A program made the translations under genes and the position numbers. From NCBI GenBank assembly GCA_028023455.1, contig JAQFVV010006271.1, positions 2,678,335 through 2,742,334 of the forward strand: DNA of 64,000 nt. The letters run 5' to 3'. Positions 47,601 through 59,828 of this stretch are shown here, in pieces; within the stretch, counting starts at the first letter, position 1, and every line of letters starts with the position of its first letter. The notes beneath the pieces were generated by a model, which searched no databases, was not told where the DNA came from, and saw only the letters and a list, made by a program, of their open reading frames with translations. This DNA comes from Epiperipatus broadwayi (taxonomy: Eukaryota; Onychophora; Udeonychophora; Euonychophora; Peripatidae).

Positions 47601-49080
47601 TTGCTAGAATTGTTACTGTTTAGGCCAGCCCATCTGAAATAGAGTGGAAAATAATAGCATTTGAAATATTGTATAATCTGCAAACCTGTGTTGTATATTT
47701 GTATGTTGTTAGTAAAAATTGTTTGTATTTGAAAAGCTACACATTTAGCATTTAATGATAGATGATGGAAATAGTCCAATATATTCTCTAAAATACCATT
47801 ATCACAAACTTTTACTAAATTAAATAATCAAATATACCCACAGCCATTCAGAAATTTATATTATTCATGAATCTATTTTTTACCTCTTTCTTTATGGCTT
47901 TTTTTATTGAAAGAGTATATTTGAACAAAATGGTTTTTAATGTTAAAACGATTATCAATTCCTCCAATATAATAGATTAGTATCAATTTTGTTACTCTTG
48001 GACTAGTTTCAGTAAGAAAAAAAAATCATAATATTACATTGTACCATTATGACATGCTATGTAATGATAAACAAGAATACAAAAGTCGTATATATACGCG
48101 CTTATAAAATAATTTATGTAGAATAAAAATATTTATAAATGTAAAAAAAAAAGCAGCCTATATATTTTTTAAAAAATAATGTAAAAAAAAAGCAGCCTAT
48201 ATATTTTTTAAAAATAATTTTAACACTCTATTTAGAATGTTTTAACGTCAAAGACTGAAAAGTAATCTACTTTTTAACAATAGTTGTACTGGATTTTGAA
48301 TTCTATTCTATAATTAAAATCTCAAAAGTAATGCTCTATTTCAAATTTCATTTTATATTTGTATGTAGAACATAAAATGTGTTTTCTATTGTTTAAATAA
48401 AAATGTAAAAGTAGACTAGGAAAATGTTCTTTTGAATTCCGTTGCTGAAACGTAAAAACAAATATACTTTATATTCGACAGAGAAAGTAATTTAAAGGGT
48501 ACAGATATCGCAAAATAATAACAGCCAAAATTCTGTTGATTAAATAGTTTAATAACTCAAAGAAAATATAATGTTAAATGTTGTTTTTTAATATAATTTT
48601 ATTTTGCTAGAAAAAAAAAATCTTGGATAAATAACAGGACAGTTAAAATTTAAGTCTTTAGCGTTATGCATTATTTTCAATGTTGATTAAAATTTTTGCC
48701 AAAATTCAAGTGCAAACATTTTTGATTATAATATTCAAAAATTATCTAATCACCTTTCATTTCCTCAAACATATTTTTTCACTTTTTGTTTTTATTATTC
48801 AGTGTTTTTTTGTTTTTGAGTTTTACATAAAAATATTTTATGTATTATCTAACTATACGCATGTGTTAAAGTTTATTAAACATATTGATTCTCTATAATA
48901 ACTTTGTATACATATGCTAGTATGCCTGACAAAGCCAGTTATTATTTTTTCATTAATTATTTTGTTTGTCTTAGTATAACTGATGAAAAAAAAAATTCAC
49001 TTCATTAAGCATATTAACATATTGAATGCAAAATTATTATAGATAAACATTGAAATGAAAATAAAAGTTACATATTGATT
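47601..49080. other. AT-rich intergenic region with a short tandem duplication
   Basis: No gene. A ~53-bp unit containing AAAAGCAGCCTATATATTTTT is doubled at about 48,140-48,228. The frame at 48,680-48,898 is Phe/Ile-rich low-complexity translation. Confidence 0.5.
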
Positions 49081-49120
<40 letters not shown>

Positions 49121-49126
<6 letters not shown>

Positions 49127-49180
49127 TAGATTTGAAATATATATATATATATATATATATATATTTCAAATCTAACTTTA
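49121..49180. repeat. Perfect 60-bp palindrome with (TA)n centre
   Basis: TAAAGTTAGATTTGAAATAT is followed by (AT)n and then the exact reverse complement ATATTTCAAATCTAACTTTA. Confidence 0.92.
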
Positions 49181-49435
49181 CACAAAATCTAGGATCAAGA
49201 AAAGCAATAGCTAAAGTGATTGACTCAGCAAAAACAAATATTAAACTTATTAATTAAACGTCTTCATAATATCAGCTTGAATATATATATATATATATAT
49301 AAATTTATTTTTCAAACCTAACTTTACACAAGAACAAGATCTAGGGTCAAAAACACAATAGCTAAAGTGATTGACTCAGCAAAAACAAATATTAAACTTA
49401 TTAATTAAACGTCTTGATAATACCAGCTTGTAAAT
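49163..49435 (+). repeat. Tandem repeat, two ~120-150-bp units ending in (TA)n
   Basis: The unit begins CAAATCTAACTTTACACAA and contains AATAGCTAAAGTGATTGACT and AATTAAACGTCTTxATAAT. The first copy (49,165-49,281) is followed by (AT)n, then the second copy (49,312-49,435). The start of a third, inverted copy forms the left arm of the palindrome at 49,121. Unit identity is high, so the duplication is recent relative to the surroundings. Confidence 0.8.
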
Positions 49436-50560
49436 TCTCTATCAGAACCTGGAAACACTCATAGGCTGGACAGATGAATACGGATACACCTCAGAGCAAA
49501 ATCAGACTTTACCCTATCTGAACTCAAATAATTCTCAAAATTATATGTACAAATTTTTCTTAATTTTCTTTTTAATTAATCATTGTACACATTTGTAATA
49601 AACGTTCTTGATAAAAAACAAACAAACTTGTACCCAAATTTTCAATGTTTTCTTATTTTAAATTAATTATCGAATTTTTGCATCAAAGAACTGTTTTGAA
49701 TACCTGTATATAGTTATTGCATCCATTTTATATTTTTATGATATTTTGTTTGAATTTAGTCCAAATAAACACTGAAAAAGAGTTTGAAATATAAGCAATG
49801 AATTATTGCTTACTAAATGAGTATCTACGAGTTTTTAACTAGAAAATAAATTAAGAATGAAAAACACAACACCCTCTAATATACATCTAACAAGTAAGAT
49901 GGTATTGATTTTTTTAATCACATTTCTAAAGTGAATCGCCAGAGAGCTATTTTAAGAAATAGGCAATTTATAAACTACTCTAAACTACAATAAAAAAATT
50001 TAAGAAGCAAATCAAAAAAAAAGTAGCCCTTCATGCCAATATTTCCATATGTGTGGGTGTTTATTAATTTTTTGTCTTATTTTTTGAAATCCAAATTCCT
50101 ACACATAGACAAATATATTATAAGACTTTAAGCAATATATTATTTAAATGTTACAAAAGAGTGACAGTGTCTTTCTTCCATAAAAAAATTGTGCAAAATT
50201 GCTGCCATAAATAGATCGCATTGGTTAAAATAATTATTAAGTACAATTTAAAACTCATTTCACATTATTCTGGACTGTAACCCTCAAAGTCTGCCTTTCA
50301 AATTCAAAATTTTAATCTAATGTTAAGATAGATAAAAGACAAATGGCGCTTAATAATTATATTGGCTAATTCACTGTCTAAAATATTGTTTATTAAATTA
50401 CATTTTTTGAGATTTGTAATGCCAAAAAAAATTCTATGTCTTTAAATTTAATTTTAATTAATATAAATAAAATATCATATCATTCAAATTATATACATAT
50501 TGTATAAATCCACTAAACATCACATGATTACCATCTCTTATGCTAGCACATAACTGTTAT
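49436..50560. other. AT-rich region after the tandem repeat
   Basis: 49,436-49,540 is less AT-rich and may be the remainder of the repeated element. No coding motif recognised. Confidence 0.4.
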
Positions 50561-50672
50561 TAAACAGGCAAAACTCTCCATACAATAGTGCCACCCTGTG
50601 CCAATCTGGCATCCATTGATTACTATGGTTGGCACAGGGAGGCACTACTGTATGGAGAGTTTTGCCTGTTTA
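50561..50672. mobile_element. Foldback MITE with 43-bp arms and possible TA target duplication
   Basis: The arms read AACAGGCAAAACTCTCC... inward from both sides and pair over about 43 bp with only two mismatches, around a ~24-nt centre. TA flanks each outer end, as in Tc1/mariner-type elements. No coding sequence. A solo arm lies at 26,385-26,416, showing that the family is dispersed. Confidence 0.75.
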
Positions 50673-53600
50673 TATATATTGTAATGATCAGACTAGCATA
50701 TGTCAACATTTTACATTATCTCTATTTATTTATATAAATTACACCAGTGCCATCTGCCATTAAACATGAGGAAATAAACTAACACATGTATATCTAAAAC
50801 AATATCTTATTCAATAAAATAATATAACTATTACAGAGTCCTATTTGTAATGCCAGGCTAAATCGCAGAGATCATAACTTATTCCCAATCCAATGATGGT
50901 AGACCAAGCAATCTTATATAAACTAAGTAACAAATCATGCAATAATAATTTATTTAAAAATGTATTTATAAATGATATACAATTTATGTCTTTAAATAAA
51001 TAACAAGTCACTTAATAATTTTTTACTAAGTATAATCATTAATTGATATGCAATTTATTTATTTAACAAAATCCATTAATTTTTATATATCGTAGTATCA
51101 ATATAATCATAGATAATGTCATATTTGCCATACCTTTAACCCTGTCATTAATCAACTTAAATATAATTCTGCACATGTATGAATTCATAAATATAACATT
51201 TCTTCAACTCACATGTTTCATAGTACTTACACACATATATGTGCTATTTAGGATAGACATCAAAACTATATTACAATTACCATAATGAATGGTGTTTTTG
51301 GTGCATATTTCTAAACATAAACACTTATATAAAATTACAGTAAAGAAATGACCATTTGGTACAAATCCTAACTGAATAAAACTTCTATATAATAATTATA
51401 AGGAATGACCTTTTTTGATCCTAAACCTAATTTAATACAAATACAATTTATACAGGAATGAGTTGTCTTAAGATCGATCCCTAACACATCTAATCTAACT
51501 GATAGGAATGTATTCTCCTGTATGGACAAGCACATATAAACATTTTATCTACATAAAATCTAATTTCAGTAATCAAATTTAAGTTTACATGTGAATGAAT
51601 GAGTTTAATAGAAATAATTACATCATTAATTACAGTTATTTGTAACTTGGGTATTTACATGATTGTCATTATATTTTTACCTTCTATTAAAAACTTATAA
51701 AAATGCATAAGCTTAACATATATATGTGATATATTTATTTTTTCTTTAAAAAATAAATTAACAAATAAAGAGAAGTAATTACACATTCATTACTTTTCTT
51801 TTTTAAAATTAACAATTTCCTTTAAATAATAACCAGGTAATAAGCCTTATTTAGAAATTCAGATTATTTAAAATAAAGTACAAATAACTTTTTAAATAAG
51901 ACTCACCAAAGTAAAATAATTGTCATTTATTTTTTTGACAAATATTAAATGTTCATATTATGAGAATATAGCTGGATAATTTGTAACTGTCCTTTAAATA
52001 CATGCTAATTCTTTATTGCAGCTAAAGTTATTAAAATATATGTTTTCTATTTTTTATTCACAAGGCATGGTCAATCTTGGGATTTGAATCAAGTAATGTT
52101 CCCTTCTGCTTAAATGAAAAAAAAATTTTTTATATCAATACTTAGTTTCTTCTTGAACCTTATTTTAGTTCTTTTTTTTTTTATAATCAACTTTGCATAA
52201 ATATGGTATAGAAAAAAATGATTTATTTATTTTTTATATATTGAAATGAATAATAGATTGTTCATTTCAATATATATTGAAATGGTAGCCTTCTAATCCT
52301 TTACCATTTCACCAACAACCTGATTTCCTACTTATCTGTGCTAGTTTCAAATCTGATTAAAACCTACAAACCCTCTTTAAAATGAAGCATCAAAATCTAC
52401 CATCATGGATAATTATACAACATTATATATTTACCTATAAACAAATGCTGTAAATAGACAGGATTAATAATTATAGTATGTAATAAAAAAGGTTTTATTA
52501 TAGAATTAGTATTAGAAAGTCAATTTGTTAATTTTATTAGTATTACAAATTCATATGTGAATGTATAATCCAACCCATATTGTTATAATGTATATAGGGG
52601 TGGCATAACTTGAGATTTGTTAAAAGGTTCTTTTTTTTAGTTTTAGTAATTAAAAGAAACATTTTAATTTAGTAATTAAAACCGATTTTGTTGTAAACAA
52701 GAATTTCCATTAAACTGCTGCACCTGCAGTAAGAGTAAAAATAAAAAAATCACTTTTAAATTTGTTAATTGGTATAATTGAAATTGTTTACAATAAAGTA
52801 GTCATACATTAAAATCATTGAACTGGCACCATTGGACATCCTAAGGAAAGTTTATAATGCCTTGAAAATCAAAATAATAGGTATAAAGTCAAATTGTATA
52901 ATCTTAAAGTAAATTTTAGAGTTAATTGGTTTTGTGGTGAAATAAATTTCTCAAGAGTAAGTGCTTGTGCTGTAAAACATATAAATAGGCCATATTTTAA
53001 ACTAAGAATACAGACTCCATTTTTATAATAGCAGTTGCCAACTGAATCCATATCAGTTTAACTTTTAATATGTCCAGCTAAAAAAAGGCAGTCTTTGCTG
53101 TTTTTCCATGAGGAGAATGGCAGTGTTTTATTCCCATCTGATGCTGCAACAACCAGGAAATTGCCAATGTAAGTCGACGGCCTAACCTAGTGAAAGATAA
53201 AGATGATGCCATAAGCCTGTCCAAGAAAGCAGTTCACCAAACCTGAAATTCAAGCACCTATGTCTCCAGCTGAAAAAAAACTCAGTAAATTAATTCCAAT
53301 ACTGCAGAGCTCTGTATAAATCCTTATTTAACTTCTAAAACCTTAAATACAAAGCTATCTAAATGTAACTAATGCAAAATACTTTGAGAATGTTTAAGAT
53401 AATGATATCTCAAATATTATTTAAATTAGTTAATCTTTAAAGAGTATAGTTGACCAGCTTATCTTGTAATTCTTTTCTATTAAGAAACAAATCTAATATC
53501 TTTCATAATTTAAATTATCTATCATTGTGGTTCTAATTATATTTTCTCTTTTGTATTTTAATCTTTTTAAATATTTATTATATTATATGACAAACCTCAA

Positions 53601-54096
53601 ATCAGCAAGCACTTAATTTTAGTACATTTTCAATTAAACTTTGTGTAATTGTTTTCATAATGTTATCTTTTCATGTATTCTGTTTCAAAATCCTATGCTT
53701 TAATAATAACAAATTGCTCAGCACTTGTTATTAGTAATAATTCTTTACTGATTTAAATTTATAATGTGGTTTAATTTTGATCATACAATCCTCAATCTTG
53801 AATTTATCTTGTAATAGGTATTGGACTAGTCTTGAGAACATTTATAAGTATATTTGCTTGTTAATACATTTCCTAAGTCCATTTAAATATACTTTTCCCT
53901 CCTTAGATATTAATTAAATGATAAACTGTGTATATAGATTGAACAGATTAAAGTAAAGCTTGATTATAGAATTATTTTTTGTATATATTATAAATTTACA
54001 TAAGAGTTGGCATCTGTCAATTAAGGTAATCAAGTTATTGTCCAATTACATAAAATATTAAATATGTAACACTTCTATTGCTTGGTGGATTAGATT
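50673..54096. other. AT-rich intergenic region
   Basis: No intact gene. A palindrome of about 14-bp arms (ATATTGAAATGA / TCATTTCAATAT) lies at 52,238-52,275. At 53,075-53,330 the plus strand gives coding-like phrases (FFHEENGSVLFPSDAATT, a GTAAGT donor-like site near 53,170, and PAEKKLSKLIPILQSS) that might be a pseudogene or transposon piece of unknown family. The frame at 52,869-53,051 has no recognisable domain. Confidence 0.4.
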
Positions 54097-54480
54097 CCTT
54101 ATTCCAGGGGTCCCCAACCTTTATGCACTTAAGAGCACATTTTATAATACCGGCCAGGTAGTGGGCACCATTTATTTTTTCAATGTAAATTTATAGTTGG
54201 ATATTGTTAATGATACACATAATGTACAAAAAAATATATATTTCAAAAATAAAATTTTGACATATAATTAACGTTTATATTTTTACACTGTAAAAGTATA
54301 GTATGCCCTACAATTTGATTACAATATAATACAATAATTTATAAGAAATTTTAAAAATTAAATTTATTTGTATGAGATAAATAATTTTTTATCGTGTTCG
54401 GATAGTGGTGGGCACTCGTAAAATGGTCTGCGGGCACCATAGTGCCCACGGGCATAGGGTTGGGGACCCCTGCCTTATTC
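54097..54480. mobile_element. hAT-type MITE with perfect 8-bp target duplication
   Basis: The element runs 54,105-54,472 (368 bp). Its ends are inverted repeats starting CAGGGGTCCCCAACC on both sides, a typical hAT terminus. It is flanked by identical 8-bp copies CCTTATTC (54,097-54,104 and 54,473-54,480), the hallmark target duplication of hAT insertion. Subterminal GTGGGCAC-type motifs are repeated. There is no transposase coding capacity, so it is non-autonomous. Near-intact ends and an unmutated target duplication indicate a comparatively young insertion. Confidence 0.95.
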
Positions 54481-56260
54481 AAATATTTATCATTTTGTTA
54501 CATGTTCTCATATTATGATGAAGCCAGCCATTACATCTTCCTGTACAGAGTAGTGCATCAGTGAACACTGAGTTTAAGTCTAGGCTAACATGTAAGAAAT
54601 CCAGATAATGTTACTAAATGTTCATTTTCTCATGCAGCATGATGTTCGGAACCAGCGTACCAGTGTTTGTCACAAAAATCCTTAACTCAACTAATCTATT
54701 CACAGAACAACTTTATTATTATCCCTTGTCTGTGCCATAGCATATTGGCAATTTATTGCATCCAACTCGCCCTCATAATTTAATATTCAGCATTAGTCTG
54801 AAACTATCTCTTGAATGCTCAGTTCAATCTATGTTGATAGGGCTGGTTTATACACTCACCTTTTGTGTAGAAATATATATGTAATAATATCATGTATAAT
54901 AATTGTTGATCATAGCTAGGATAATTACTTATAAAATAGTAGGGACAATTCTAAAGATAGGGAGTGACATAATTTGGTATAGACATAATATATTGATCAT
55001 TTATATAAATGTCTCTGTAATTGATCCATATGATGAGAGCAGGTTAACCTCATCTCATCCAATGTAATGCCTTAGTGATTATTTAGACAAATGTCTCCAT
55101 AATTGATCAGTAAGGGGAGATTAATTTAACCTGCTTTTCATGTATTATAACACTTGCATGCATTTAATATACTAATATTTTATATGTTTTGTGAATCTTT
55201 ATTCTATTAATTGTAAATAAGTGTATAGTTAAATTAATTTGTTTCATTTAATGTCTCATTATTTAGTTCAATCCAATTCAATCCTAATTATTTATAAATA
55301 TATATTTGAGAATCTATGCATTAATAAGAAAATCCCAATTAGTTATAGATGGATTTAGTCAATTTAAGAGCAATTAAATCAATGAGTTTCACATTTCTCC
55401 CTGACCTATGCCATCAAGGTTATACCTGGGTGGTGATGTTTTTTTCCACATTTGGATGTCCAATCACCGGGGCATGTTGATCATTTTTACAGCCTTGAAC
55501 AACCACATGTGGATGCACCAAACATATATAAAATAATTTCCCCCTCATGTTTGGTGCTACCAGCAAGAAGCTCAATTGAAACATGCACAGTGCAAGAACC
55601 CAAACATGAGTCACCCTGTGTTTTAAAAAAATGTGTAAATAACACTGACATTTATTGATGCATAGTGAAACTCAAGGGATATTATAGTTATAAAATATTT
55701 TATGTAAACCTTCCTGATCACTTGTGACTGGTGTCTGAGTATGATTTGAATACATTATGAGTCATCCTCATATAAATTCATCATCAGAGAGAGAGAGAAT
55801 TATAGACTTAAAGAAAAGGGGGGACATATATTTAGAATTGAGCTTTATGAATTGGATTGAAAATGAGAATGAAACCAATAAGGCAAGGTCCAATTGAAAG
55901 CTTAATGTATTTAAAACCAGCACAGATGTGTAAATAAATTGTAATGGGACAATCATGAAATATTTAAGTCTATTTAGAAAAAGCCACTGGAAGAAAAGAC
56001 AAGGCATGGTAAGTAATATTTTATTAATCTATTTTATAATATTAAATTTTTATTCATTTATATTTTTGAATGTTGGGCAGGCCTCATCAAATAAAATATT
56101 TTAGCAGTATAAAGTTATGTATATTAAGAGCATTAGGTAGGCTAATAGATAGGATGTAGGCTGTTCCTTAGTATGGAGTGCAGAAAACAGCTGAGTCATT
56201 AAATTAGTAAAAGAAATCACAGCAAACTAAATAGATTTGTTCAAAATTTTTTAAATTAAA
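54481..56260. other. Intergenic region with a short duplication
   Basis: An ~81-bp unit is doubled at about 55,005-55,135 (AATGTCTCxxTAATTGATC, then AACCTGC-like end). 55,390-55,660 is a less AT-rich island open in two overlapping opposite frames (60-70 codons) without a domain I recognise. Confidence 0.45.
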
Positions 56261-56261
56261 A

Positions 56262-57400
56262 TGGACAGTAGTATAGAAGAGAAAACAGTAGAAGTAGGGA
56301 GTGACAGGGAAGAGGTGGAGATATGAAAAGTAGTGAAGGGTAGTAGTATTACATTGACATTTGTAAAAGTGGGAGTCATAGAAGGGGAACTAAGCACTGG
56401 CTAGTAGGGGGAAGAAATTTATAGAGACAGGGCCACTATTATGGAGGACCTAGTTCAAAGAATATTAAAGAAGGAACCAAGAATGGATAAAATGATAGAT
56501 TCAGATGGGAATTTGGACACCTGAATGGAGAAAATGAAGCAAATTATCACAACTAAAGACCATAAAAATAAACACAGATTTGAGATCTTGGGCAAAGAAA
56601 TTAGAGAGGGAAGCTGACAGTGAAAGGAAAGGATGGCTATAATTAAATAAGAGATAGAGGGCATGCATAAATGGCTTGAAGAGAGACTGCAGAGGCTTGC
56701 AGGAAATATCGATCAGCTGCCAGCAGAAATATGAAGATCTTTGTGTGGAGTTCATGGGAATGTTGAATAAAAGTCAGAAAAAGAAAAATAAAGAAATAGT
56801 AGCAATCAAAGGAGAGATCCAATCCATTGGAGAACAGGTTGAGCAGCAGAAAGTGGTTCTGAAGGAGAAGGTCTCTAAGATTGGGATGAACCTAAGCAGC
56901 AAGTTTAAAGAATATAAAAAAAACACAGAGTGAAATAAAAGATGAGATATATAAGTTAAAGTAAAACATTGCACATAAAAATTAAGTGGCAGCCCAGAAA
57001 GGGAATCTAGTCACTGAAAGTATTCAGGAACTAAATAAAGATCATGCAGGATTAAAGGAAGCACAAAAAACAAACCATTTTCACTAGTTCCCAAGACAAT
57101 ATCCATAGTAAAACAGATATAGGGCAAGAAGTTAGAAAGATCACTGATAGTTCCAAGGATGTTCCTAGTAAGGGGAAGATGAAGGGCAACATGGAGAGTA
57201 TCATGATCATAGGAAATGAGCTAGCCATCACATGCAGGAATGATTTAAATCTAATAGATTAGGCAGATTAATACAGTTCTATGGGGCAAATCAGATCATC
57301 ATTGAAAACAGCCATTTACTTATCCAAGTTCATCTAAGTTACATCCTTCAAAGCAGAAGTTGGAGAGAACCCAAATGCCCACTTAGAAAGTTTGAAAAAT
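56262..57400 (+). pseudogene. Gag-like coiled-coil retroelement remnant
   Basis: The plus strand is purine-rich and reads as a broken charged protein: a start MDSSIEEKTVEVGSDREE at 56,262, then many stops and frame changes, with an open stretch at 56,676-56,933 containing KSQKKKNKEIVAIKGEIQS and QQKVVLKEKVSKIGMN (heptad-like coiled coil). Further fragments continue to about 57,400. The style (Glu/Lys-rich coiled coil, no zinc knuckle) is like the gag-like frame at 34,656-35,436, but the sequence is not closely similar. LTRs were not identified. The frame at 56,501-56,755 minus is a shadow. Confidence 0.45.
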
Positions 57401-58170
57401 CTTTTTCAGTTTCAGTAGTTACCAACAACTGACATGCATTAATCTATCCTTAATAAAATAAATACAATTTTCTCTTTTAAACTTTATAAATTTACAACAT
57501 CAAATTACAATGGAACAAAATGTCTACAATACAAAACTATAATAAAATAGACATAAGATCGATTCAACTTATATTAATATAAAATGGAAGTCATTACTAG
57601 ATATAACCTTACAATTATAATAGCCAATCATGCCGACATGAAATAAATAAGATCCTTATTTGACTCTTATACAAATATGATTAATAAATCAAATCCTTTA
57701 AATCTATAAAGCCAAATTATTAAATTCTAAATTATAATTACCTTCATAAGTATAGTATTTTTGATATATTATAATCAAATAATAACATTAATAGCTTAAT
57801 ACTTAAATTAAGTGCACAATCAGCTTGAAATGTAAACCCAGTAAATTATTCTATCTAATGGACTTCAAATACATTTTTCATTGTATACAATTGCCTATTT
57901 TATGACATTATAAGATTATCATTTTACTAACTAAATACCAAATTACTATAATATACATCCAATAAATAATGATTTAAAAAGAATATGCAAATATCCAATT
58001 ATAATTGCCTTTGTTTAACTAAATAATTAATACATTTATAATTTATAAACAACCAAACTAGCTCAGATATAAGTTTTTTTATTTAAACATAAATACAGCA
58101 TATGAATGATAAAATAATTACAATGATTTTCGAATTAATTATTAAACATCAACCAATACTAAATTAATTG
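57401..58170. other. AT-rich intergenic region
   Basis: No coding or structured feature recognised. It could be an eroded LTR next to the gag-like remnant. Confidence 0.4.
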
Positions 58171-58174
58171 ATTT

Positions 58175-58657
58175 GCCCATACTTAAGCATTTGGGTTGAA
58201 AGAATAGGTGATTCATTCTGTTCTTTCACAAAGACTTTATCTTGTGTTGGAAGTGAAAGTATTCATTTATTATTAAGATTCATAAAGCGCATGTGCATTA
58301 GCTTGAAAAGCTGATCTTTAGTTTATTATTCATAAACATCATGCTATATAAAATAAATATCTCATTTACATATGTTCAGTTTCATTTGAAAATGATGTAT
58401 AGTAAATTCTAAAAAAAATTACAGGCATCATTCATTCAGACATAGTAAAAAGTAATTTAAAGTGATTGATTTATCTTTATGCTTTCATTTCCAGTGCTTA
58501 AGATTTTCCCATACTTAAGGGTTTGGGTTGGAAGAATAGGTGATTCATTCTATTCTTACACAAAGACTTTATCTTGTGTTGGAAGTGAAAGTATTCATTT
58601 ATTAAGATTCATAAAGCACATGTGCATTAGCTTGAAAAGCTGATCTTTAGTTTATTA
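58175..58657 (+). repeat. Direct duplication of a ~155-bp unit
   Basis: 58,175-58,334 and 58,507-58,657 are about 93-95% identical by eye (shared phrases include CCCATACTTAAG, GACTTTATCTTGTGTTGG and GTGCATTAGCTTGAAAAGC). They are spaced 332 bp apart. The intervening ~170 bp is unrelated, so this is either two units of a longer tandem array or two copies of a dispersed repeat. No coding frame. Confidence 0.85.
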
Positions 58658-59730
58658 ATTTATTATTATATAAAAATGTATGTCTAGCTCAAATGATAAT
58701 ATTTTGTAATGGTATGCCTTTACATTATTTTAAAATTAATACTTAAAGGGAAAATTTTTTAATCGCAAATAAAGTGTTTCATTAAAAACTAAAAGAAAAT
58801 TAAAAGAGCTGTGTTTAACATATATAGATCACACAGATGGAAAACTTTAAAACTATTTAAAAAAAAAAGTATTTAAAAGTACTTTTTTGTAAAAAAAAGT
58901 AAAAATCTAAAGATAAAGATTAATAATTTTGAAAATAGAAATAAATGTTAATTTCTATCATGTTTAATCTTAGTAATTGGAAATGATTGTTTTAAAGCAA
59001 ACTAGCCCTTGGGGCACTTAAATAATTGAAAGGTCAGGTAGGAGATATAGATAAAAATTAAAGATTGTTTCTTGCTCTGAAGCTGCAACAAGCACATGGA
59101 TCAAAATGGATAATGTCTGGACATTAGGATCAGTGACATAATGTCAGATTGATTTGTAGGATTTCTGGTAAGAGGCTATAAAAATATAAAAACAAAACAA
59201 TAGCAGTTGTTAAAAAAATCTCTGACTATTAATCTACATATGAACTGTAACTGTAGGAGTCTGCAATAGATTTAATTTCTTGTTGTACACCAGCTAGGCA
59301 CCCTCCAAACTAATGTGTGCTCAATGGCAGCAAACAACTGACTGGTCTTCCCAGTAATATTAAATGGACTTTGGTTGGATGAATATGACACATCATGGAC
59401 AAGACAGACTTCAGACCTCTCATGGAAAGTATGAATACTTTTATATAATAGGAACTTTTGCAAACTTGCAATTAGTTAAAACCTCATTAATAAGTAGGAA
59501 CTCTTATCTGACTTAAAGATTTCTAAATCAATTATGTTTGCTAATCATTTCCATTTTTCATTTTTATTTATTTTTGTATTTATTAACTTAATTTTGAAAA
59601 TATATTAAACTTAAATTGGGTGTAGGTGGCTGCATAGAATCTTTAATGTTTATGTTAGTTATATTTTTAAGATTTTCATGTACATAAAATAAATATGCCT
59701 GTATGTGCACAGCCACTTCATAAATATAGT
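58658..59730. other. AT-rich intergenic region
   Basis: No recognisable gene or repeat. Poly(A) runs near 58,860-58,905. Confidence 0.45.
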
Positions 59731-59732
59731 AA

Positions 59733-59828
59733 ATATGACACCTCATGCTGAGTGTCTAAATGTATTTATGTGTATAGCTTTTAAGTTATTGTTGTCAATG
59801 TGGCACCTTATGATGAGTGTCGAAGAAA
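59733..59828 (+). repeat. 66-bp direct repeat containing small hairpins followed by (G/T)AA
   Basis: ATGACACCTCATGCTGAGTGTC (59,735 on) and GTGGCACCTTATGATGAGTGTC (59,800 on) are two copies of one unit. Each forms a hairpin GACAC/GTGTC or GGCAC/GTGTC, followed by TAAATGT or GAAGAAA. This recalls stem II plus GAA of the hammerhead-like PLE ends, but the CUGAUGA core is not in place. Confidence 0.35.
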
